Shown here: piece by piece, positions 1-6,066 of the stretch
Layout of the letters: each line of letters opens with the position of its first letter
Numbering within the stretch: position 1 is the first letter of the stretch
From: Deltaproteobacteria bacterium
GTDB taxonomy: Bacteria; Desulfobacterota; GWC2-55-46; DRQE01
Length of the DNA: 8,690 nt
Direction: 5' to 3'
Assembly (NCBI GenBank): GCA_030636245.1
Contig: DAOVXI010000060.1
Span: 1-8,690, forward strand
Notes under the pieces: model-generated
Seen by the model: only the letters and a program-made list of their open reading frames with translations
The model's database searches: none
What the model was told of the DNA's origin: nothing
Program-made: the position numbers and the translations under genes

Positions 1-281
1 AAAAAGAGGCCACTTCGTGACGCATGAAGTCCTCGTTGTTTTCCAGCCACTGACAAATCTTGGCAAGGAAATCCGAATGTGATGAGGTTGATTTTTGGCA
101 GTTCATCAGGGTTAATTGTTCTGACATCTCCTAAGCACCTCGATTCTGGAAAATGTTTGTGGTAGACTTGCTCTGCATATTTATCTACTTCGCTATGACC
201 GCACCAATCGAATTTAAAACCGGCTTGGACGAGTCCTTGATGAAAACCACCGCCGCCTGAAAAAAGATCGAGGTAATTCAC
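1..281 (-). CDS. DNA cytosine-5 methyltransferase, N-terminal part (cut by window edge)
   Basis: Transfers a methyl group from S-adenosylmethionine to carbon 5 of cytosine in a DNA target site. The first 93 codons are visible. They show motif I (LDLFSGGGGF, residues 4-13) for cofactor binding, an acidic residue fitting motif II (E31), D52-V53 fitting motif III, and motif IV with the catalytic cysteine (GFPCQDLS, C73). The AGKQRGL stretch after it is typical of the Dcm/M.HhaI family. I chose the GTG at 279-281 because it overlaps the stop of the gene before it (GTGA), has an AGGGAG about eight bases upstream, and places motif I at the very N-terminus as usual in this family. All five glutamines in the fragment use CAA. 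The target recognition domain and motifs VI-X lie outside the window. A role in shielding phage DNA from host restriction is inference. Confidence 0.93.
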   Translation of the reverse strand, partial: MNYLDLFSGGGGFHQGLVQAGFKFDWCGHSEVDKYAEQVYHKHFPESRCLGDVRTINPDELPKINLITFGFPCQDLSVAGKQRGLHASRSGLF

Positions 282-475
282 CCTTTCATCTCCCTTAACT
301 CTTTTTCACTAAATAACCCAAAGTTCTGATTGCCTCTCTCGTCTTCCTTACCCTTTGCCGTAGCCAGTTGCACATAATACTTGTAGGATTCACCCGTCTT
401 CTCTATGTCCCTAATACGAAAGAACTCCCCTTTGAGCTTTACGATTGCGCCTATGAGGTGAAGGGGCTTGCTCAT
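278..475 (-). CDS. small hypothetical phage protein, 65 aa
   Basis: Function not recognised. The N-terminal half (GAIVKLKGEFFRIRDIEKTG) alternates hydrophobic and polar residues around glycines, which suggests a small beta-barrel of SH3/KOW type; this is only a structural guess. The C-terminal half is charged. The reading frame is open further upstream to 550, but that would overlap the preceding gene by 79 bases. The ATG at 473-475 overlaps the preceding stop as ATGA and has GAAGG about six bases upstream, so I take it as the start. Its own stop overlaps the GTG of the methyltransferase gene, so the two are probably translated in step. No signal peptide or membrane segment is seen. Confidence 0.75.
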   Translation of the reverse strand: MSKPLHLIGAIVKLKGEFFRIRDIEKTGESYKYYVQLATAKGKEDERGNQNFGLFSEKELREMKG

Positions 476-1029
476 ACTGGTACCTTCGGTATAGGTTCTC
501 CAAAATTCAAATCCTTTATATTTGATTGTACCTCTGACCATGTCTTCCAATGCTTTGGGATAAAGTCACGAGAGTAAACCTCTTTTCTTGGCAGTATCGG
601 AGCAACCCACCCTAGTGACATAAAAAGACGATAATGCCATACGCCTAGTTTTTTACCCTCTTCTGAGAAAGGAGACTCACACCAAATAAGCTTTATATTT
701 TCGGCAAAGAAAGCCTTTACCCATAAGTCCGCGACCTTCTTATTGAAAGGTATAGGTACCCCCGTTGCAGGATCTTTAAAGCTGATACTTAAATGGTAGC
801 ATCTTGCGTAATCGGGATTTTTCCACCACCCCGCATCGTGCATACCCTCATCGCGCGTAAAGATAAGCATGACACCTAATGGCATATAAAAGCCACGACA
901 ATTATTCATCATGTCTGCCCCATTGCGCGACTCAGGTATCCCGTTATATGGCAAACTATACTTAGCTTTAATAAGCATAATATCTGCTACAGACTCCATA
1001 GTGTAATCCTTACTGTAAAACTGAATCAC
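472..1029 (-). CDS. hypothetical phage protein, 185 aa
   Basis: No family recognised. The protein is soluble-looking, rich in aromatic residues (many W, Y and F), and has no signal peptide or membrane segment. Notable stretches are a conserved-looking centre (NNCRGFYMPLGVMLIFTRDEG), a WWKNPDYARCYHLSISF segment, and a C-terminal part with GVWHYRLFMSLGWVAPILPR and KEVYSRDFIPKHWKTW. It looks like a compact globular domain, not a low-complexity filler. The frame is open to a TTG at 1068, but that would overlap the VRR-NUC gene by 43 bases. The GTG at 1027-1029 overlaps the VRR-NUC stop (GTGA) and has AAGGGG eight bases upstream, so I prefer it. Its position between nuclease and methyltransferase genes hints at DNA metabolism or counter-defence, but nothing in the protein proves this. 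Confidence 0.8.
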   Translation of the reverse strand: MIQFYSKDYTMESVADIMLIKAKYSLPYNGIPESRNGADMMNNCRGFYMPLGVMLIFTRDEGMHDAGWWKNPDYARCYHLSISFKDPATGVPIPFNKKVADLWVKAFFAENIKLIWCESPFSEEGKKLGVWHYRLFMSLGWVAPILPRKEVYSRDFIPKHWKTWSEVQSNIKDLNFGEPIPKVPV

Positions 1030-1379
1030 TTCAAATACCCCTTTAAGACCGCCACGCCTTCTTCCCAACCGTAGCAGACCTCTACTCTATAACCTTGCTC
1101 TCTGAGCATCTCGTGCCACTCCAGTTGCTTCTTGGTCGGCTTGTTAGGCTTTACCTTCATCTCGATATAAAGCCCGTGGTAGCCGCCTCTAGCGACCGCC
1201 AGATTCAAATCTGGTACACCGGCCTTGACTCCCTCTGCCTTGAGCTTTGCCGCTACTATACGGTTTCTCTGCCCGCCGTTCGGTATCGCATATAACAGGG
1301 CGAGCTCGGGATAGCTTTTAAGATTCCAAGCCACCCACCGCATTAAAGCCTTCTGGTCTTGATGTTCAAGGTCTCTCAA
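1026..1379 (-). CDS. VRR-NUC domain nuclease
   Basis: A stand-alone VRR-NUC protein of 117 aa, a PD-(D/E)XK-type nuclease fold. The family acts on branched or structured DNA; the eukaryotic member FAN1 cuts interstrand cross-link intermediates, and phage members are short like this one. The active-site pattern is clear: an N-terminal EHQDQ with a helix after it, PNGGQRN (33-39), GVPDL with D57, and the E-x-K signature at E73-M-K75 inside YIEMK, followed by a QLEWHEMLREQGYRVEV helix-strand unit common in the family. The start is a TTG at 1377-1379 that overlaps the YopX stop (TTGA) with TGGAG upstream. It shares a four-base overlap with the next gene as well. It probably resolves replication or recombination intermediates of the phage; this is inference from family and context. 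Confidence 0.92.
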   Translation of the reverse strand: MRDLEHQDQKALMRWVAWNLKSYPELALLYAIPNGGQRNRIVAAKLKAEGVKAGVPDLNLAVARGGYHGLYIEMKVKPNKPTKKQLEWHEMLREQGYRVEVCYGWEEGVAVLKGYLK

Positions 1380-1756
1380 GGTTGCTCCAGTAATTCGGGG
1401 TTTTCGTATATGTTGCCGATGATTTCTCCAATAGTGTCAGAATGCGCCAATAGAGTCTCTTCATCCATCTTTGCTATCTGTTGGCCTACTACCCATTCAT
1501 CGCCGTCTGTTACCTCAAACACATCTCCCTCGAAAATCTCTTTTTCATGCTTATCGAGTCGGCCGGTGAAGAATAACGGGATGAGCTTTATATATTTAGA
1601 TTCTGCGTTTGGATCGAATTCGCCCGTGGGTTCATGTGTCATTAGTCGCCCTGTTTGAGATAATAAAAACCAATTCTCCGGGCCACACATCTCTTTATGT
1701 ATCTTGCCGCCTATCTCATATTCACAGTAAACTTTAAACTTATTCTCTCTACTCAT
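1376..1756 (-). CDS. YopX family protein
   Basis: A 126-aa member of the YopX family, common in phages of Firmicutes and other bacteria and of unknown molecular function. The diagnostic motifs are present: FTGRLDKHEKEIFEGDVFEV (63-82), matching the family pattern of FTG-x-x-D, K-E-I-Y/F-E-G-D-hydrophobic, and near the C-terminus GEIIGNIYENPELL (110-123). The N-terminal part, with KYIKLIPLFFTG, also fits. These motifs support a small beta-rich fold. The ATG at 1754-1756 overlaps the stop of the DUF5131 gene (ATGA) and has GGGAG upstream. No catalytic residues can be pointed out. YopX genes often sit in early regions between recombination and modification genes, as here. Confidence 0.9.
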   Translation of the reverse strand: MSRENKFKVYCEYEIGGKIHKEMCGPENWFLLSQTGRLMTHEPTGEFDPNAESKYIKLIPLFFTGRLDKHEKEIFEGDVFEVTDGDEWVVGQQIAKMDEETLLAHSDTIGEIIGNIYENPELLEQP

Positions 1757-2835
1757 CCCAAGATCTCCCTATGCTCTTTATCGTCAAGCCGAGCTCCGGC
1801 AGCCTTCTTGCCGACGCGACGCATCCTTTCAAATGGCCCGACCTTTCTATCTTCGGTTATCACAGGGGGATAAGCTATATATGACACCTTCCCTACTCTC
1901 TTTTTATCTGTCGAACTTATAATCGTACTAGCTATAAGCTGTCCTGCATATTCTTTATAACGAACATTACTTTCTCGTTTCGGCTGCCACTCCCCCCACT
2001 GCTTAAAGAAGAAGGGCACGCCTGCGTCCTTACACTGGTCTCTTACCGACCGCGCCCAATCAGGGTGCAAGGGTCTTGCCCTCGGGCCGCTCTCGCCACC
2101 CATGATTATCTGGTCGAGTGACCTTTTAGCCGCAGGGCTGTCCATTGTGGAGCACGTATTAAGGCAAATCACCTCGGCGTGCAAGGCATTGACTCGGCAC
2201 GTTAACCCCTTATATCTATAAATTAACTTCGTAAAATCCACCGGCCCAAGCGCAGGCTCATAACTGACGAACCTCTTCGACGCCGGGGTCTGGAGCAAAA
2301 GAGGTATGCGCTCGTCTGCGGTCTTCTGGTCTTCGACTGAGACGCCGAGATGGACGTTAGAAAGAGGCCATGTCTTACCACCGACAACAATACCTGTCGC
2401 TTCACAATGTCCAGATACAGTCCCTAAAGGAGGTCTGCCGTCATGTGTGTGCCACCCTCCCCATTCATCAACCCTATTAAGCCACTTTTTCATGCGTTCG
2501 GGACGCTTGGTTAAAATAAGAAATATATGATTCTTTGCCAATCTCATCTTATTAAAAGCAGCAGCTATGAACTCATCCGGCACGTCCTCATGGAAAAGGT
2601 CGCTCATCGAGCAAACAAATATCCTCTGCGGCTTCTTCCACCTGAGAGGCTCGTCAAGGCGTTTGGGGTGAAGCGTTACCTTGAAGGGATCGTCCGCAGG
2701 ATATCCGCAGCGCCCAACAAGCCGCTTACTCATGCGCTCTGCATAGCAGTTCAGGCAACCATCCCCGATCTTGGTACAGCCGGTCACGGGATTCCAGACC
2801 TTATCCGCCCACTCTATGTTGGTATCTCCGCTCAA
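1753..2835 (-). CDS. phage Gp37/Gp68 family protein (DUF5131)
   Basis: A 360-aa member of the Gp37/Gp68 family. The N-terminus (TNIEWADKVWNPVTGC) is the family hallmark. It leads into three cysteines, C20, C27 and C30 (C-x6-C-x2-C), then FVCSMSDLFH (73-82), IFLILTKRPERM (104-115), VHLGVSVEDQ (161-170), FVSYEPALGP (189-198), MGGESGPRARPLHPDW (245-260) and FFFKQWGEW (275-283). The cysteine triad before a barrel-like repeat of strands recalls radical-SAM enzymes, and the family is widely seen as a distant relative, but no reaction is established. Residues 207-236 look like a small insertion with three extra cysteines. The start is a TTG overlapping the ATPase stop (TTGA), with AGAAGG upstream. 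Related genes often lie near three-Cys-motif partner (TcmP) genes in mobile DNA; none is seen here. Confidence 0.93.
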   Translation of the reverse strand: MSGDTNIEWADKVWNPVTGCTKIGDGCLNCYAERMSKRLVGRCGYPADDPFKVTLHPKRLDEPLRWKKPQRIFVCSMSDLFHEDVPDEFIAAAFNKMRLAKNHIFLILTKRPERMKKWLNRVDEWGGWHTHDGRPPLGTVSGHCEATGIVVGGKTWPLSNVHLGVSVEDQKTADERIPLLLQTPASKRFVSYEPALGPVDFTKLIYRYKGLTCRVNALHAEVICLNTCSTMDSPAAKRSLDQIIMGGESGPRARPLHPDWARSVRDQCKDAGVPFFFKQWGEWQPKRESNVRYKEYAGQLIASTIISSTDKKRVGKVSYIAYPPVITEDRKVGPFERMRRVGKKAAGARLDDKEHREILG

Positions 2836-4106
2836 GCCGGCACCTTCTGTTCTATACCGTTAGCTATCTCTCCATCCTCGATATAGATACCCACCTTGCC
2901 AGTATCGTCAACTACCTCTATCCATATCTGAAAGTCATTGTCAGTAGCCATCTGCTCTATGATCTTCATGCTATCGCTGTCAAGCAAGCTCCCGTCTGTA
3001 ATCCTTAATACGCGAAGCTTTGGATTTATCGCCATAGCCATCGCTACAGACACCCTCAGTTGTTCTGCCGAACTTACCTGTGCGAAAGGTACGCCTTTAA
3101 GCGTAAGCCCGTCCTCGTCAAAGCTGAGGCCGTCAACGGGCATTTTAGCGGCCTTGATAGCATCGGCCTTTTTCTTATCAAGCTCTTCTATCTTCATGGT
3201 AAGCGCTATGTGCTTGCCTGTCTGGTCATTATATTGCTTCTGTATCCGGTTGTATTCGCCGGCGTTACGGATTGCCTTATTGGTTTCCTCGACCGTCTTA
3301 AGTTTTGTTTCAAGTACCTCAATATCAGGGACTTTGATAGATTCTATTACCTCTTCTGAAGTAGCAATCGTATTTATACGATTGCTTATTTCTATTTTTA
3401 ACTGCTCAATGCTTGCCACTTTTTCCATTAATTCTTCTTGGGCAGCAGATAAGCTGTTCTGTTCTTGCATTAATTCATCTTTGGCACAATGCAACATTCT
3501 TTTTACGGAGCTTGCCTCTTCGATTTCGTTGAGAATATCCGTTGCACTTACCTCTTTGATAGGCATACCTTCTTCGGGAACCGCCATCATGGAAAGCGCG
3601 CTATCGAGCCTTTTGACTTCGCGTTTTACATCGGTGCGCTCTGTAAAGAAGTCAGCCCGCGCGCTGCCAACTGTATCGAGGTCTATATCTAAATCTATTG
3701 TCTCAAGCAGGGCGTCAACCTGCTCTTTATTCTTAAGATTTGCAAACTCTAGCGGGTCAAAGGTTAGCCGGCCTACCAGATTGTCGAGTATAGACTGAGG
3801 ACTTTTGAAGTTTGCACCCTCTTTATTCTCTACAGTCAAATAACTCTTTTCGTTAGAAGTCCACTTGCGCGTAACAATCAAGTCGCCCAGGTCAAGCGTA
3901 ATCATGGCGTGATCTTCGCCCTCGCGTATAGGCTTCTTGTTTTTCTTGCCAGCTTCACCCCCTGATAGCGCCGCCCATATAGTATCGAGCGTTGAAGTCT
4001 TACCTTGTCCGTTCTTACCACTGATTATGACGGTGTTGCCTTCTGGCGTAATGGTTACTGCCTTTAATACTTTATAATTTTCTGCTTGCAACTTAATTAT
4101 TTTCAT
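2832..4106 (-). CDS. phage SMC/Rad50-like AAA ATPase
   Basis: An ABC-type ATPase of the SMC/Rad50/RecF group, 424 aa, far shorter than SMC or Rad50. Walker A is GKNGQGKTS (30-38). Residues 130 to 330 hold charged helical stretches with coiled-coil character, without a CxxC zinc hook. The C-terminal half-site has a signature-like SSAEQLRVSVAMAMA (345-359), then RVLRITDGSLLD (365-376), which occupies the Walker B and D-loop position. The usual glutamate after the Walker B aspartate is a glycine here; as I recall, related phage ATPases share DGSLLD, so this is probably a family trait and not damage. AGGAGAAG precedes the ATG. Placed between the Lar-like and DUF5131 genes and downstream of a nuclease/Gp3-like pair, it probably helps in DNA end processing or recombination; this is inference. 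Confidence 0.92.
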   Translation of the reverse strand: MKIIKLQAENYKVLKAVTITPEGNTVIISGKNGQGKTSTLDTIWAALSGGEAGKKNKKPIREGEDHAMITLDLGDLIVTRKWTSNEKSYLTVENKEGANFKSPQSILDNLVGRLTFDPLEFANLKNKEQVDALLETIDLDIDLDTVGSARADFFTERTDVKREVKRLDSALSMMAVPEEGMPIKEVSATDILNEIEEASSVKRMLHCAKDELMQEQNSLSAAQEELMEKVASIEQLKIEISNRINTIATSEEVIESIKVPDIEVLETKLKTVEETNKAIRNAGEYNRIQKQYNDQTGKHIALTMKIEELDKKKADAIKAAKMPVDGLSFDEDGLTLKGVPFAQVSSAEQLRVSVAMAMAINPKLRVLRITDGSLLDSDSMKIIEQMATDNDFQIWIEVVDDTGKVGIYIEDGEIANGIEQKVPA

Positions 4107-4147
4107 CGTCTTCTCCTATTTCAAGTGTGTACTTACCGTACCCTCGT

Positions 4148-4429
4148 TTAAGCTCGCCTATTCCAAGCATCTATCGCACTCTGAAAGGCTTTCTTATGCT
4201 CTTCTATAGCCCCTTCTTTACTCTTTAGATTATCCCAATCGCCTACTTGACCATGAATCTCTGCGCTACATCCACATTCAACTGAATAACTTGGTGTATG
4301 GGTGTTACTTACATTCTTAGGAGCTTCGCCACAAAAAGGACAATCTTTTAATGCAGAGTCTATGCCTAATTCGTAATCACCGTGCCCGCTCCAACCATGT
4401 CTACCATCTCCTCGTATGTCTAATTTCAT
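4148..4429 (-). CDS. Lar-like restriction alleviation zinc protein
   Basis: A 93-aa protein with the Lar-family layout. It has a CPFCG knuckle (30-34), a second cysteine group in VECGCSAEI (50-58), and a closing helix KAFQSAIDAWNRRA, whose A-I-x-A-W-N-R-R ending is the family signature. Lar of the Rac prophage (64 aa) lowers type I restriction, probably by stimulating modification. The second knuckle here is CxC where most members have CxxC. The N-terminal 28 residues, rich in glycine and histidine (RGDGRHGWSGHG), are an extension. GAGGG lies just before the ATG, and the ATG overlaps the stop of an open frame running through the tRNA (ATGA). Many phage proteins with this fold have no proven anti-restriction activity, so the function is tentative while the family is fairly sure. 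Confidence 0.82.
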   Translation of the reverse strand: MKLDIRGDGRHGWSGHGDYELGIDSALKDCPFCGEAPKNVSNTHTPSYSVECGCSAEIHGQVGDWDNLKSKEGAIEEHKKAFQSAIDAWNRRA

Positions 4430-4490
4430 TTCACCCTCGCTTGTCCGTGCATACCTGTTTGTAAGAAGTCCACCTGCCCGTGCTCGTCCG

Positions 4491-4564
4491 TGGCTACCGG
4501 GGCAGGGCTCGAACCTGCATTAGAAGCGTCAAAGGCTCCTGTCCTTCCATTGGACGACCCAGTA
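4491..4564 (-). tRNA. tRNA-Gln (anticodon UUG)
   Basis: A complete 74-base cloverleaf can be drawn by hand. The acceptor stem pairs TACTGGG with CCCGGTA (one G-U), followed by discriminator G and an encoded CCA. The D arm is GTCC-AATGGAA-GGAC. The anticodon arm is GGAGC-CTTTGAC-GCTTC, so the anticodon is TTG and reads CAA. The variable loop is TAAT. The T arm is GCAGG-TTCGAGC-CCTGC with a canonical T loop. A weak U1-A72 first pair and G73 are known identity elements of bacterial tRNA-Gln, which supports the call. It is embedded in the minus-strand operon with no sign of its own terminator, so it is presumably cut from the polycistronic transcript. Its 5' base coincides with the last base of a leucine codon of a broken gene upstream. 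Confidence 0.95.
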
Positions 4565-4620
4565 AGCCTGTACTTCCAAACCCCATTAATATATTTTGTC
4601 TCTATCTTCAAATCGTTAGA
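4564..4620 (-). pseudogene. out-of-frame wing segment of the winged-helix gene
   Basis: In the frame shifted by one base from the 60-aa protein upstream, this stretch reads SNDLKIETKYINGVWKYRL. Phage winged-helix proteins normally continue from a ...MSEL helix into such a strand-turn-strand wing (I-E-T-K, N-G-V, W-K-Y-R-L). Joining ...AVGSAMSEL to this segment needs one extra base near 4621-4622. The frame then runs on, without a stop, through the whole tRNA to a TGA at 4426-4428. I see a lost base or an assembly error as likely, and find no classic X-XXY-YYZ slippery site that would argue for programmed frameshifting. Confidence 0.6.
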
Positions 4621-4790
4621 CTTAGCTCCGACATGGCTGACCCTACGGCTGCAATCCTACGCCCTATGGCCTTAAATTCATCTTCAATGTCTATAGCACT
4701 ATACCAACCACCATAGTCCAGAATAGACTTGACCTTCTGGAGCCGCCAAGACGTTTTAAGGTCTGCATGATGGTTGCGCTTTCTGAGCAT
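4608..4790 (-). CDS. small winged-helix-like protein, 60 aa, probably frameshifted
   Basis: The segment RLQKVKSILDYGGWYSAIDIEDEF...IAAVGSAMSEL has the pattern of a small helix-turn-helix/winged-helix domain found in many phage early proteins: a first helix, a G-x-W/Y-S turn, a second helix, and a recognition helix ending in SEL. The family normally continues into a beta wing, but here the frame stops four residues after SEL (SLTI). The missing wing appears in another frame directly downstream. The protein as translated would lack the wing and may fold or bind DNA poorly. The ATG at 4788-4790 is seven bases beyond the Gp3-like stop, with GGAGG about twelve bases upstream, a somewhat long spacing. 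DNA binding is inferred from the pattern only; no specific regulator is recognised. Confidence 0.65.
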   Translation of the reverse strand: MLRKRNHHADLKTSWRLQKVKSILDYGGWYSAIDIEDEFKAIGRRIAAVGSAMSELSLTI

Positions 4791-4796
4791 ATTTTA

Positions 4797-6065
4797 TTAC
4801 GCCTCCGCCTTCTTTGTATTGTAGGGACACCCCGAGCCCGTAACCTCACATCCTGCCGTCTTATCCTTTAACCATACCGAATGCTCACAGGCAAGAGCAT
4901 CAGTAGTACACCCCATCGTAAGCCTCTCTTTTCTTTTATTCCCTGCTTTTGTAATCATCTTTTGCCCTTCATCACTAAAGGTAGGCACTAGATGTTTGTA
5001 CTTATTCCAAGTGTTTTCAAGATGAGGTAGGTTGTTGACCGCGAGTATCTTGGCCATAAACTCCTTAAAGCCTATAGTGACGTCACCCTCTTCTTTCGAC
5101 TTGTCTTCGGGAGCATCGTCAGATGGAAATTCAAAGTCTTGCACTGTTGTTTGAGGTACATCATCCTTAGCATCAGGCTCAGGCTCTCTCCACTCTTCTT
5201 CGAGGTCATTAATACCATTGTCAGTATCTTGGTCTACCACTGCCGCGCCGTCCTCTTCCGAGTCAAAGACAGGGTTATTCCCTTCCGGCTCCGGCAAGGC
5301 TATATGCGCTTGCGTGTGAGTAAGTATCCTTTTGTTATTTGCCCTCAACGCCTCTACATTGGAAACAGATACATCCAAAATAAGTTGCATGGTATAGTGA
5401 ACCTGCTTTTTTCCGTCATGGTGGGTCTCTGTAGGTATACGCCGGAGCTTTAACGGAACCATGGCAAAGCGCCCAATAATGCGCTCGGCGTAATCAATCC
5501 CTGAGTTGATATCTATAATTGAATTGATAGAGCCGATATCGATTTGATATACCCCGCCGACAGATACATCCGGTATAAGACACATAAGATTAGCCTGTTG
5601 AGTACAAACGCCCCTTGGATTGTCACTCGACTTAAGTTTTTCACAGGGGCAAGTTATTTCGTCCATTGCCTTTGTCTCTTCGTTATAAAGAAGAGCTCTA
5701 TCACCGTTTCCGGTACACTTTACTCCTCTTGACTGACCCCACCACTTATAGGCCTGCGGGAAAACAGCCTCAATCTCATTAACAGGCAACATTATCGGCA
5801 GCTCTTCGGCCAGCCTAAAAGTATTATCGGCGATAAAATCCAGAACATCTTGACGAGTAACGCCCATATCTTTTGCGCGAGCGACCGTTACGTTACCCCC
5901 ATACTTTTTTGCCACTTCTTTCGGCAGTAAAAAGAAAGGTAGCTCTGCCGGATAAGAACCGTTGCCCTTATTTATCTTAAAGCCGAGACGTATCTTGCCT
6001 AATCGCGGTATCCTACGCTCCTGAGATAAGCCCTTTATCGTTGCAATCCTTTTATTAAATGACAT
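4797..6065 (-). CDS. Gp3-like (recombination directionality factor-like) protein
   Basis: A 422-aa protein of the Gp3-like family, named after the phiC31 recombination directionality factor but found in many phages with no serine integrase nearby, where databases also call it a hydrolase or metal-binding protein. The hallmark start is present (IKGLSQERRIPRLGKIRLGFK, 10-30), as is PIMLPVNEIEAVFPQAYKWWG (90-110), a metal-site-like cysteine set C117, C139, C141, C154, C162, and GVYQIDIGSINSI (171-183). Residues 58-86 look like an insertion (VTRQDVLDFIADNTFRL). After about residue 262 comes a long acidic linker, then a C-terminal segment with four further cysteines (MGCTTDALACEHSVW and AGCEVTGSGCPYN). 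AAAGGAGG precedes the ATG, which lies one base after the nuclease stop. A DNA-binding or annealing role with the adjacent nuclease is inference. No integrase is visible. Confidence 0.88.
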   Translation of the reverse strand: MSFNKRIATIKGLSQERRIPRLGKIRLGFKINKGNGSYPAELPFFLLPKEVAKKYGGNVTVARAKDMGVTRQDVLDFIADNTFRLAEELPIMLPVNEIEAVFPQAYKWWGQSRGVKCTGNGDRALLYNEETKAMDEITCPCEKLKSSDNPRGVCTQQANLMCLIPDVSVGGVYQIDIGSINSIIDINSGIDYAERIIGRFAMVPLKLRRIPTETHHDGKKQVHYTMQLILDVSVSNVEALRANNKRILTHTQAHIALPEPEGNNPVFDSEEDGAAVVDQDTDNGINDLEEEWREPEPDAKDDVPQTTVQDFEFPSDDAPEDKSKEEGDVTIGFKEFMAKILAVNNLPHLENTWNKYKHLVPTFSDEGQKMITKAGNKRKERLTMGCTTDALACEHSVWLKDKTAGCEVTGSGCPYNTKKAEA

Positions 6066-6066
6066 T

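Noticed and set aside
476..550. N-terminal extension of the 65-aa protein
   Set aside because: It overlaps the end of the 185-aa gene by 79 bases, while the internal ATG forms an ATGA junction with GAAGG upstream.
1030..1068. N-terminal extension of the 185-aa protein from a TTG
   Set aside because: It overlaps the VRR-NUC coding end. The GTG at 1029 has a better spaced ribosome site and the NTGA junction seen at the neighbours.
2938..3798. 286-codon open frame on the plus strand
   Set aside because: It lies wholly opposite the SMC-like ATPase. Its product is a Ser/Leu/Ile-rich string with no domain, and every well-supported gene is on the minus strand.
4426..4611. 61-codon frame as an independent gene
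   Set aside because: Its middle is the translated tRNA (SSNGRTGAF...AGSSPAPVA), a well-known false ORF. Only its first part, the wing segment, has coding sense, as the tail of the broken upstream gene.
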